Source: Aquarana catesbeiana (Eukaryota; Chordata; Amphibia; Anura; Ranidae). From it: 64,000 bases of DNA. The translations under genes were made by a program, and so were the position numbers. The DNA lies in assembly GCF_042186555.1 (NCBI RefSeq), contig NC_133326.1:490687581-490751580 (forward strand), given 5' to 3'. The notes under the pieces were generated by a model. That model had not been told where the DNA came from. It searched no databases and saw only the letters and a list, made by a program, of their open reading frames with translations. Shown here piece by piece: positions 22,946-33,197 of this stretch; position 1 is the stretch's first letter; each line of letters begins with the position of its first letter.

Positions 22946-24147
22946 CCCCTTCCCGCCGACCGTACGCAGATGTGCGTACTCGGATTTCGGGGGTTATAAC
23001 GGGATGATGCCCGCAGCTGTAGGCATCATCCTGGTACTGTTGTTTAGAGCCGGCGATTGGCTATCCGTGTATAACAACCGATGCGGCTAAAAGCCGCTCG
23101 GCTGTTATACCGGAGCAGCGGGAGGGGATGTCCCCCCCTCCCGCCGCCTCCCATCGCTCTTACTGGGCCTCCCGGTCGATCCGGAGGCTCGGTGACCAAT
23201 CCGATGCCTCCGGCGGCTGGGGGCGGGCTGGAACGAAGCTGTGGGTGGCTTCGTTCCAGCCTTCAAATTGTAAACGCGGAAGCGACGTCATGACGTCACT
23301 TCCCGTTTACTCGGCTGCCAATGGCGCCGGTTTTAAAAAAGTACACAATATACAGAATCGCCGTTTTCGGCGATCTGAATACTTTGAACTGTAAAGGAGG
23401 GATGGGGGGTCTTTTAGACCCCCCATCCCTCCATAAAGAGTACCTGTCACCACCTATTACTGTCACAAGGGATGTTTACATTCCTTGTGACAGCAATAAA
23501 AGTCATCAAAACCTTTTTTTTTTTAAATACAATTTATGAATTTAAAAATAAATAAAATAAATAAGAAAAAAAATTTTTTTTAAAGCGCCCCCTGTCCCCG
23601 CGAGCTTGCGCAGCAAAGAAAACGCATACAGAAGTCGCGCACGCATATGTAAACGGTGTTCAAATCACACATGTGAGGTATCGCCGCGATCTTCAGAGTG
23701 AGAGCAATAATTCTAGCACTAGACCTCCTCTGTAACTCTAACCTGGTAACCGTAAAAAAAATTTAAAGCATCGCATATGGAAATTCTTAGGTACCGTAGT
23801 TTGTCGCCATTCCACGAGTGCGTGCAATTATAAAGCGTGGCATGTTTGGTATCTATTTACTTGGTGTAACATCATCTTTCACATTCTACAAAAAAATTGG
23901 AGTAACTTTACTGTTTGGATTTTTTAAAATTCATGAAAGTGTCCCTTTCACAAAAATTTGCGTTTAAAACACCGCTGCACAAATACCGTGTGATATAAAA
24001 TATTGCAACAATCTCCATTTTATTCTCTAGATTCTCTGCTAAAAAAATATACATAATGTTTGGGGGTTCTAAGTAATTTTCTAGCAAAAAATACGGATTT
24101 TAACTTTTAAACACCAAATTTCAAAAATAGGCTTAGTCATGAAAGGG
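22946..24147. mobile_element. piggyBac-type MITE between ORF1 and ORF2 of the outer L1
   Basis: The left flank is TTAA at 22942-22945 followed by CCCCTTCCCGCCGACCG. The right end is GAAAGGG followed by ATAA (24148-24151), probably a mutated TTAA. A subterminal palindrome, GTACGCA-gatg-TGCGTAC, lies at 22962-22979. The interior (ATGATGCC...GGCATCATCCTGGT, then ACCTCCTCTGTAA, TTTGTCGCCA, GCATGTTTGGTATC) is a diverged relative of 29600-30620 and 43580-44720 inside the two larger piggyBac derivatives. No transposase is encoded. Confidence 0.7.
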
Positions 24148-24617
24148 ATAATAACCTGGGAATTTGTAAATTCACTTAACTATTAAAATCCTATTAATGA
24201 GATGTAGGGACTGCGGAGAGGTTACCCTTGAGATAATTAAATGCAGATACTAATATATATTTAATCAACTGGCCAAATAGTATTGCTATAATATTACAAG
24301 GGGTTAACAATTAGTATATATAAAGATAACGTAAAGTTAGGGAGGTCTATGAGGCTGGAAAGGATAGGGAGTTTGATATCCAATCTCCCGCAAATGTGTA
24401 TCAAACCAACCAAGCTTTTGGAAGTATACCACTGGTAAGGGCAACAAGGGATCTAGCAAGGGCACAGAAAAGACCAATAAACGAAATCCGCTGAATGTTA
24501 GCATGCATAAATTAGGATAATATTTCAAAAAGGTGCCGTATTAGGCCATTTAGTAGACTATCAGATATTTCTCTCAAAGTCAGAGATTGGAGGAGTGTTC
24601 ACAGAAGCAATTTGCCG

Positions 24618-25540
24618 TCATTCCATAGAATCTCCTTGATCCAAAGGAGGGGAGCCAAATCGACCTCTCTTATGAGAATGCTGGCTTTCGTTTTTCCCCA
24701 AGGATTGGGAAGAGTTGTGTGGAGAAGAAGAGGCTGATCTTCTGTGTGAAGCGTTAGTGGAGGGTGCAGCTTCTGTTAGATGAAGGTCATATAGTGTCTG
24801 AAGTTCTTCCGAAGACCTGCAGATATATTTAGAGCCCTGGTAAACAAAACGTATGGGAAATGGGAAGCCCCATTGGTAAGTGATGCTATGACGTTGCAGC
24901 TCTATTAACTGAGTTTTCATTGCACGCCATTTAGATATGGTTAATTGGGACAGGTCAGCAAAAAGCTGATAGTTATGCCCCTGAAAGGTTAAGGTATTTT
25001 TATCCCGAGCTGCAGCTAAAAGTTGTTCTTTTGTTCGATAATAATGGAACTTTACGATTATATTGCGTGGGGGGCCATCTGTTTTTTTGGGTGTGAGGGC
25101 TCGGACTCTGTCCATTTCAAGACGTTCAACTGGTATAGCCAGTTGGAGTTCTTGAAATAGTGCGGTTACTGTAGATTGAAAGTCGGTTACATTTTCTGGA
25201 ATTCCCCTGATGCGCAAATTGGAACGCCTGGCCCGGTTCTCATAATCTTCCAATCTAGTTTGTAGTATTAAATTCTCTTATGTTTTCTATTTCAGTTATA
25301 AAATCCTGTGCTGTATTCTCTATTTCTTCCACTTTGAGCTCTAAAGCTGCTGTACGGTTGCCCAGCTCTCTTATTTTTCTAGTCAGACTGTTATTAATGT
25401 GTTCAGAGGTCTGCTTCAATGCTTTATGTAGCATTCTTTCAATTTGTTTCAAAAGAGCTGGGGGAGCAGAGGAATCTTGAGAAGAGTTTCTGTGTCTGAC
25501 TGACCTTGAGAGTCTGGCTGTTGTGGCTTTTACTTGTCAG
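24618..25540 (-). pseudogene. Outer L1 ORF1 (RNA-binding protein) remnant
   Basis: ORF1 encodes the L1 RNA-binding chaperone. Two minus-strand frames cover it. The upstream one (about 25530-25255) is a coiled-coil-like stretch rich in Glu, Ile and Leu (KIRELGNRTAALELKVEEI). The 25253-24618 frame has RRSNLRIRGIPE at the start of the RRM-like core, then RVRALTPKK, PRNIIVKFHYYRTKEQLL and a basic tail. This order matches L1 ORF1 proteins of the transposase-22 family. A frameshift/stop separates the frames at about 25255-25275, and the start codon is unclear because another frame change occurs near 25450-25540. Confidence 0.85.
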
Positions 25541-25829
25541 AGCGTGCTGAAGTGTTTGAGAATGAGGGGGGCGGCGCCATTTTGGCTGAAGCCCACATCT
25601 GTGCCTCCTTACTGGAGGAATTCTTTGCCTTCAAATGGCTGCCTCCTAGCACCATTTTCCACCAAAATGGAGCTCTGGTTTCCTGGGAACTAGCGAGAGA
25701 GAATGAGTGGCTTTGTAGCTGGCGGGTTTGTTCGTGATGGCGGCTTTCCTCCCTCATGGAGCAGAGCTCTAACAATGCATGATCGCCTTGCTAGACTCTG
25801 CATGCGCCCCTGAGCCTGTACAACTTCAA

Positions 25830-26068
25830 TGACAGGTTGTCTGCAGGCACAACTTTTCCTGGCTGTTCACTGTGTGAATAGCTTTGGCTACTGACACTCT
25901 GAAATTATATTTAACAGCAGGGACCGTTTCTGCACCCAACCAGAGTAACTGTGAGGGGTTAGTGTTCTGGCACCAACCAACACCTATGGCCCAATGTTTC
26001 ATCAGAGTATATAGTGCAGTCTGCATAGTGTGTGTGTGTGTATATGTATGTGCATATGTATATGTGTA

Positions 26069-26115
<47 letters not shown>

Positions 26116-26402
26116 CAGTTCAGACTATATATAGTGTATTGAAGTGGTTAAGGGGAGCCCTATGATAGAATTAAGAAAAAATGGCATGGATCCCTCCCCG
26201 TCCATACCATGCTGTGTGGTGTGTGTGTGGCAATACATTATATATTGATCTGGCAATACATTACAGCCATGAGCAATTTTAAATGATATTTTTTCCTTTT
26301 AAAAATGTCATTTTGCTGTGGTACTTTTCTGAACATGGGATAAATGCGCTACTTTACAGGCAGACTAAGGGGACCCCCCAGGCACGATATTTAAAGGAAT
26401 AG
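25830..26402. repeat. Dispersed repeat with (TG)n/(TA)n
   Basis: This contains TGTGTGTGTG at about 26028 and (TA)n at 26070-26113. It has a duplicated block, TGGCAATACATTA (about 26228 and 26251). It may be the continuation of the repeat at 13936-14157, interrupted by the outer L1 (inference). There is no gene. Confidence 0.4.
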
Positions 26403-26700
26403 TTTAAATAGAGCAAGAGCAACAACAAAAATTAACTTTGTAGGCACCAATTATAAAAAATACATACATTTTTATTAAACATATAGTACAAAAATTAACT
26501 TTAAAAAACATTGCAATTGATATGCAAACAGCTAGCTAGACCGCTCTAGTATACTAGAGCGGTCTAGCTAGCTGTTTGCACTTCAATTGCAATGTTTTTT
26601 AAAGTTCATTTTTGTATTATATTTTTAATAAAAATGTATGTATTTTTTATAACTGGTACCTACAAAGGCCATTTTTGTTGTTGCTCTTGCTCTATTTAAA
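26403..26700. mobile_element. 298 bp near-perfect palindrome (foldback MITE)
   Basis: The sequence is its own reverse complement about a centre at 26551/26552 (CTAGTA|TACTAG). Outer ends are TTTAAATAGAGCAAGAGCAA and its complement. Arms of about 149 nt differ at only a few positions, for example CACCAATTAT versus TACCAGTTAT. No coding capacity. Whether it moved as an element cannot be proved, because no clear TSD beyond the palindromic TTTAAA is visible. Confidence 0.88.
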
Positions 26701-27677
26701 TTGTCATTTAGGACGCGGCACTGTTCTATTACAAAATGCCCACAGTTCCATCCTGTGCTGGAGTTTAGTTAACCACTTGCCGACCGCCTAACACAGATAT
26801 ACTGCGTCAGAATGGCACGGGCAGGCAAAATCACGTACCTGGTACGTGATTGCTTGCCGCGGGCAGGGGGTCCGATCGGACACCCCCCGGTGCCCGAGGC
26901 GGTCGGCTTCTGACTGGAGCGTTCAGAGATGAGGGGGAGGCCATCCATTCATGCCCCCCCCCTCGCGATCGCTCCCAGCCAATGAGAATCTTCCCCTGCC
27001 TCTGTATAGTACACAGAGGCAGAGGAAGTGATGTCATCTCTCCTCGGCTCGGTATTTTCGGTTCTGGCGCCGAGGAGAGAAGACATCCGAGTGAGTTACA
27101 CCAACACACACACACACAGTAGAACATACAAGGCATACTTTACACCCCCTTTACCCCCCGATCCCCCCCCCGATCACCCCCTAATCACCCTGACACCAAG
27201 CTGTTTTTTTTTTTCTGATTACTGCATTGGTGTCAGTTTGTGACAGTTAGTGTGGTAGGGCAGTTAGTGTTATCCCCCTTTAGGTCTAGGATACCCCCCT
27301 AACCCCCTCTAATAAAGTTTTAACCCCTTGATCACCCCCCGTCGCCAGTGTCACTAAGCGATCATTTTTCTGATCGATGTATTAGTGTCACTGGTGACGC
27401 TAGTTAGGGAGGTAAATATTTAGGTTCGCCGTCAGCGTTTTATAGCGTCAGGGACCCCCATATACTATCGAATAAAGGTTTTAACCCCTTGATTGCCCCC
27501 TAGTTAACCCTTTCACCAGTGATCACTGTATAACTGTTACGGGTGACGCTGGTTAGTTAGTTTATTTTTTATAGTGTCAGGGCACCCGCCGTTTATTACC
27601 TAATAAAAGGTTTATCCCCCTGATCGCCCGGCGGTGATATAAGTTAGGTTTTAGGGTCAGATAGGGTCTGCGTCCCC

Positions 27678-28745
27678 CCAGGCAGCGTTAGGATAGCGCC
27701 AGTAGCGCTAACACCCACGCACGCAGCATACGCCTGCCTTAGTGGTATAGTATCTGAACGGATCAATATCTGATCCGATCAGATCTATACTAGTGTCCCC
27801 AGCAGTTTAGGGTTCCCAAAAACGCAGTGTTAGCGGGATCATCCCAGATACCTGCTAGCACCTGCGTTTTGCCCCTCCGCCCGGCCCAGCCCACCCAAGT
27901 GCAGTATCGATCGATCACTGACACTTACAAAACACTAAACGCATAACTGCAGCGTTCGCAGAGTCAGGCCTGATCCCTGCGATTGCTAACAGTTTTTTTG
28001 GTAGCGTTTTGGTGAACTGGCAAGCACCAGCCCCAGGCATCGTCAGGTTAGCGCCAGTAGCGCTAACACCCACGCACGCACCGTACACCTCCCTTAGTGG
28101 TATAGTATCTGAACGCATCAATATCTGATCCGATCAGATCTATACTAGCATCCCCAGTAGTTTAGGGTTGCCAAAAACACAGTGTTAGCGGGATCAGCCC
28201 AGATACCTGCTAGCACCTGCGTTTTGCCCCTCCGCCCGGCCCAGCCCAGCCCACCCAAGTGCAGTATCGATCGATCACTGACACTTACAAAACACTAAAC
28301 TCATAACTGCAGCGTTCGCAGAGTCAGACCTGATCCCTGCGATCGCTAACAGTTTTTTTGGTAGCGTTTTAGTGAACTGGCAAGCACCAGCCCCAGGCAG
28401 CGTCAGGTTAGCGCCAGTACCGTTAACACCCACGCACGCACCGTACACCTCCCTTAGTGGTATAGTATCTGAACGGATCAATATCTGATCCGATCAGATC
28501 TATACTAGCGTCCCCAGCAGTTTAGGGTTCCCAAAAAAGCAGTGTTAGCGGGATCAGCCCAGATACCTGCTAGCACCTGCGTTTTGCCCCTCCGCCCGGC
28601 CCAGCCCACCCAAGTGCAGTATCGATCGATCACTGTCACTTACAAAACACTAAATGCATAACTGTAGCATTCGCAGAGTCAGGCCTGATCCCTGCGATCG
28701 CTAACAGTTTTTTTGGTAGCGTTTTGGTGAACTGGCAAGCACCAG
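27678..28745. repeat. Three tandem units of 356-360 bp inside piggyBac copy 1
   Basis: Landmarks recur with this spacing: CCAGGCAGCGTnAGGnTAGCGCC at about 27678, 28034 and 28395, and GTGCAGTATCGATCGATCAC at 27899, 28259 and 28614. Each unit carries small dyads (TCTGATCCGATCAGA, TATCGATCGATCAC). Repeated short minus-strand ORFs here are by-products. Copy 2 has only about two units. Confidence 0.9.
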
Positions 28746-28800
28746 CGGCCTAGTACACCCCGGTGGTAGTCAAACCAGCACTGCAGTAACACTTGGTGAT

Positions 28801-29210
28801 GTGGCAAGTCCCATAAGTGCAGTTCAAGCTGGTGAGGTGGCAAGCACAGGTAGTGTCCCGCTGCCACCAAGAAGAAGACAAACACAGGCCCGTCGTGCCC
28901 ACAGTGCCCTTCCTGCTGCATTCGCCAATCCTAATTGGGAACCCACCACTTCTGCAGCACCCGTACTTCCCCCATTCACATCCCCAACCAAATGCAGTTG
29001 GCTGCATGAGAGGCATTCTCTTTATGTCCTCCCGAGTACCCCTACCCGACGAACCCCCCCAAAAAAGATGTCGTGTCTGCAGCAAGCGCGGATATAGGCG
29101 TGACACCCGCTATTATTGTCCCTTCTGTCCTGACAATCCTGGTCTTTGCATTGGTGAATGTTTTGAACGCTACCATGCACTAGTTATTAGCGTAGGGTAC
29201 AGCATTGCAC
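28801..29210 (+). pseudogene. piggyBac transposase C-terminal cysteine-rich domain, copy 1
   Basis: piggyBac transposases end in a zinc-binding cysteine-rich domain that contacts the transposon ends. Here the plus strand encodes a linker (ANPNWEPTTSAAPVLPPFT) and HERHSLYVLPSTP. After a frameshift in a C7A6 run at about 29056-29069 it continues as RCRVCSKRGYRRDTRYYC, CPDNPGLCIGECFERYHA. Pairs CxxC, CPFC, C..C and a final H match the C-x2-C pattern of the domain. The upstream DDD catalytic core is missing. Beyond the frameshift the fragment shows no start codon context, so it is a relic of an autonomous parent. Confidence 0.85.
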
Positions 29211-29251
29211 AGACTAGGCACACTTTCACAGGGTCTCCCAAGATGCCATCG

Positions 29252-29302
29252 CATTTTTTTTTTTTTTTCAATCAATAATGTTTATTCCATTTTGGATATA
29301 AT
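29252..29302 (-). mobile_element. Tiny 3' LINE-like insertion in piggyBac copy 1
   Basis: Copy 1 has about 45 extra bases relative to copy 2 (compare 43265-43290) at the CCATCGCATTTT site. On the minus strand they read ...GGAATAAACATTATTGATTG followed by an A-tract (T13-15 on the plus strand), meaning a polyadenylation signal 13 nt from a poly-A. This is best explained as a severely 5'-truncated retrotransposition event. A short duplication of GCATTTT/CATTTTGG is ambiguous. Confidence 0.5.
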
Positions 29303-31847
29303 GGAGACCTGAACCTAGAACCGGTTACAGTTATAAAAGTTACAAAAAAAAGTGTAAAAAAAAAAAAATATAAAATAAAAAAAACAAAAATAGTTGTCGT
29401 TTTATTGTTTTCTCTCGCTCGATTCTCTCTCTATTGTTCTGCTCTTTTTTACTGTATTCTATTCTGCAATGTTTTATTGTTGTTATGTTTTATCATGTTT
29501 ACTTTTCAGGTATGTAATTATTTATACTTTACTGTTTACTGTGTTTTATTGTTAACCATTTTTTTGTTTTTAGGTATGCCATTCACGACTTTGAGTGGTT
29601 ATACCAGAATGATGCCTGCAGGTTTAGGTATCATCTTGGTATCATTCTTTTCAGCCAGCGGTCGGCTTTCATGTAAAAGCAATCCTAGTGGCTAATTAGC
29701 CTCTAGACTGCTTACAATCAGTGGGAGGGAATGTCCCCCCCCCCCCCCACTGTCTTCCATGTTTTTCTCTGGCTCTCCTGTCCCAACAGGGAACCTGAGA
29801 ATGCAGCCCGTGATTCGGCCAGCTGACCATAGAGCTGATCAGAGACCAGAATGGCTCCAATCATCTCTATGGCCTAAGAAACCGGAAGCTATGAGCATTT
29901 CATGACTTAGATTTCGCCGGATGTAAACAGCGCCATTGGGAAATTGGGAAAGCATTTTATCACACCGATCTTGGTGTGGTCAGATGCTTTGAAGGCAGAG
30001 GAGAGATCTAGGGTCTAATAGACCCCATTTTTTTTAAAAAAAGAGTACCTGTCACTACCTATTGCTATCATAGGAGATATTTACATTCCCTGGCATAACA
30101 ATAAAAATGATATTAAAAAAAAAATGAAAGGAACAGTTTAAAAATAAGATAAAAAATAAGATAAAAAAGCAAAAAAAAAATAAATAAATAAATAAAGCGT
30201 TGGTCTGGCGTCAAATGTAAACAGCAATTGCACCATGCATTTGAGGTATCACCGTGAAGGTCAGATCGAGGGCGGTAATTTTAGCAGTAGACCTCCTCTG
30301 TAAATCTAAAGTGGTAACCTGTAAAGGCTTTTAAAGGCTTTTAAAAATGTATGTAGTTTGTCGCCACTGCACGTTTGTGCGCAATTTTAAAGCATGTCAT
30401 GTTTGGTATCCATGTACTCGGCCTAAGATCATCTTTTTTATTTATTTATTTATTTATTATGTTTTTTTCCCAAAAAAATGCGTTTGAAAAATCGCTGCGC
30501 AAATACTGTGTGAAAAAAAAAATGAAACACCCACCATTTTAATCTGTAGGGCCTTTGCTTTAAAAAATATAATGTTTGGGGGTTCAAAGTAATTTTCTTG
30601 CAAAAAACAAATATTTTTTCATGTAAACAAATAGTGTCAGAAAGGGCTTTGTCTTCAAGTGGTTAGAAGAGTGGGTTATGTGTGACATAAGCTTCTAAAT
30701 GTTGTGCATAAAATGCCAGGACAGTTCAAACCCCCCCCAAATGACCCCATTTTTGAAAGTAGACACCCCAAGCTATTTGCTGAGAGGTATAGTGAGTATT
30801 TTGCAGACCTCACTTTTTGTCATTTGTCAAATTGAAAAAAGAAAAAAAAAAATTTTTTTCTTGTCTTTCTTCATTTTCAAAAACAAATGAGAGCTGCAAA
30901 ATAATCACCATGCCTCTCAACAAATAGCTTGGGGTGTCTACTTTCCAAAATGGGGTCGAGGGTTTGTGCCATCTGGGCATTTTATGGCCTTCAAAACTGT
31001 GATAGGTAGTGAGGAGTGAAATAAAAAATGTACGCCCTTAGAAGTCCTGAAGGCGGTGATTGGTTTTCGGGGGCCCCGTACGCGGCTAGGCTCCCAAAAA
31101 GTCCCACACATGTGGTATCCCCATACTCAGGAGAAGCAGCTGAATGTATTTTGGGGTGCAATTCCACATATGCCCATGGCCTGTGTGAGCAATATATCAT
31201 TTAGTGACAACTTTTTGTAATTTTTTTTTTTTTGTCATTATTTAATCACTTGGGACAAAAAAATTAATATTCAATGGGCTCAACATGCCTCTCAGCAATT
31301 TCCTTGGGGTGTCTACTTTCCAAAATGGGGTCATTTGGGGGGGGGGTTTGTACTGCCCTGCCATTTTAGCACCTCAAGAAGTGACATAGGCAGTCATAAA
31401 CTAAAAGCTGTGTAAATTCCAGAAAATGTACCCTAGTTTGTAGATGCTATAAGTTTTGCGCAAACCAATAAATTTACGCTTATTGACATTTTTTTTTACC
31501 AAAGACATGTGGCCGAATACATTTTGGCCTAAATGTATGATTAAAATTGAGTTTATTGGATTTTTTTATAACAAAAAGTAGAAAATATTATTTTTTTTCA
31601 AAATTTTGGGTCTTTTTCCGTTTATAGCGCAAAAAATAAAAAACCGCAGAGGTGATCAAATACCATCAAAAGAAAGCTCTATTTGTGGGAAGAAAAGGAC
31701 GCAAATTTTGTTTGGGTACAGCATTGCATAACCGCGAAATTAGCAGTTAAAGCGACGCAGTGCCAAAGTGTAAAAACTGCTCTGGTCAGGAAGGGGGTAA
31801 ATCCTTCCGGGGCTGAAGTGGTTAACTTGTTGATATCCATTTAAAGG

Positions 31848-33197
31848 AATAGTGAGTGTACAGCTTGTATAACTGTGTAAATATGTTGTCCCCTCAAAAT
31901 AAGTACACCCCTAAGTGAACATACCAAATTGGGCCCAATTAGCCATTTTTCCCTCCCTGGTGTCATGTGACTCGTTAGTGTTACACGGTCTCAGGTTCTC
32001 TCATACTGGTCACTAGAAGTTCAATATGGCACCTCATGTCAAAGAACTCTCTGAGGATCTGAAAAAAAGAATTGTTGCTCTACATAAAGATGGCCTAGGC
32101 TATAAGAAGATTGCCAAGACCCTGAAACTGAGCTGCACCACGGTGGCCAAGACCATACAGCAGTTTAACAGGACAGGTTCCACTCAGAACAGGCCTTGCC
32201 ATGGTTGACCAAAGAAGTTGAGTGCACATGCTCAGTGTCATATCCAGAGGTTGTCTTTGGGAAATAGACATATGAGTGCTGCCAGCATTGCTGCAGAGGT
32301 TGAAGGGGTGGGGGTCAGCCTGTCAGTGCTCAGACCATACTCTGCACACTGCATCAAATTGTTCTGCATGGTTGACGTCCCAGAAGAAAGCCTCTTCTAA
32401 AGATGATGCACAAGAAAAACCGCAAACAGTTTGCTGAAGACAAGCAGACTAGGGACATGGATTATTGGAACCATGTCCTGTGGTCTGATGAGACCAAGAT
32501 AAACTTATTTGGTTCAGATGAGTTTTAAGCGTGTGTGGCGGCAACCAGGTAAGGAGTACAAAGACAAAGTATGTCTTGCCTACAGTCAAGCATGGTGGTG
32601 GGAGTGTCATGGTCTGGAGCTGCATGAGTGCTGCCGGCACTGCATGTACTGTGACATACTGAAGCTGAGCATGATCCACTCCCTTTGGAGTCTGGGCCGC
32701 AGGGCAGTATTCCAACATAATAACGACCCCAAACACACCTCCAAGATGACCACTGCCTTGCTAAAGAAGCTGAGGGTGAAGATGATGGACTGGTCAAGCA
32801 TGTCTCCAGATCTAAACCCTATTGAGCATCTGTGGGGCATCTCAAACGGAGCTCCGTGATGTTGTCATGGATGAGTGGAAGAGGTCTCCAGTGGCAACCT
32901 GTGAAGCTCTGGTGAACTCTATGCCCAAGAGGGTTGAGGCAGTTCTGGAAAATAATGGTGGCCACGCAAAATATTGACACTTTGGGCCCAATTTTGACAT
33001 TTTCACTTAGGGGTGTACTCACTTTTGTTGCCAAAAGTTATTTTGAGGGGACAGCAAATTTACACTGTTATACAAGTTGTACACTCACTACTTTACATTG
33101 TAGCAAAGTGTAATTTCTTCAGTGTTGTCACATGAAAAGATATAATAAAATGTTTATAAAAATGTGAGGGGTGTACTCACTTTTGTGAGATTGTGTG
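31848..33197 (+). mobile_element. Tc1-like transposon A, left end truncated
   Basis: The right end carries the family terminus GGGGTGTACTCACTTTTGTG (about 33168-33187). The left end begins inside the inverted repeat at AGTGAGTGTACAGCTTGTAT and lacks about 130 bp compared with the complete relative at 51959-53589. The truncation point lies about 20 bp from the TTAA of piggyBac copy 1. The interior holds a degenerate transposase. Confidence 0.88.
32026..32960 (+). pseudogene. Tc1-like transposase A, degenerate
   Basis: Tc1 transposases cut and paste at TA using a DD34E triad. The start is ATG at 32026. The N-terminal helix-turn-helix is visible (LKKRIVALHKDGLGYKKIA, KTLKLSCTTVAKTIQQF), then a TGA at about 32206. 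Later pieces have VLWSDETKINLFG (first Asp, about 32480-32516), FQHNNDPKHTS (about 32710-32742) and SPDLNPIEHLWG (Glu, about 32804-32838). In the second block the usual QDNDPK is HNNDPK, so the second catalytic Asp is lost. There are several frame changes (about 32400, 32520 and 32845). Dead copy. Confidence 0.88.

Larger units (their letters stand above)
14158..25800 (-). mobile_element. Outer L1 retrotransposon, minus strand, split by three DNA transposons
   Basis: On the minus strand the order is: 5' region with CCAAAATGGnGCCGCC-type sequence (about 25800-25550), ORF1 (about 25540-24618), spacer, ORF2 (about 22430-18441), then a 3' UTR ending in an A-rich tail at about 14158-14175. A polyadenylation-like AATAAAATCATTTG lies at about 14180-14193. 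Removing the three insertions (14291-18165, 18486-18744, 22946-24147) leaves about 6.3 kb, the normal size of a full-length L1. Both ORFs carry stops and frameshifts, so the copy is dead. I could not find the TSD, and the 5' limit is approximate. Confidence 0.75.
26773..31821 (+). mobile_element. piggyBac-type deletion derivative, copy 1 (5049 bp)
   Basis: TTAA occurs at 26769-26772 and 31822-31825. The left end is CCACTTGCCGACCGCC and the right end, inward, CCACTTCAGCCCCGG, sharing CCACTT. The same element is at 41204-46673 with identical termini. A subterminal perfect palindrome, AATCACGTACC-T-GGTACGTGATT, lies at 26829-26851. Layout: GC-rich 5' part, about 3 tandem units of 356-360 bp (27678-28745), transposase C-terminal fragment (28801-29210), a segment related to the MITE at 22946, then about 378 bp tandem units (30900-31300). 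The catalytic domain is absent, so it is non-autonomous. Confidence 0.9.

Noticed and set aside
27678..28745. CRISPR-like array
   Set aside because: The units are 356-360 bp tandem repeats within a piggyBac element in a vertebrate genome; no short repeat/spacer alternation exists.
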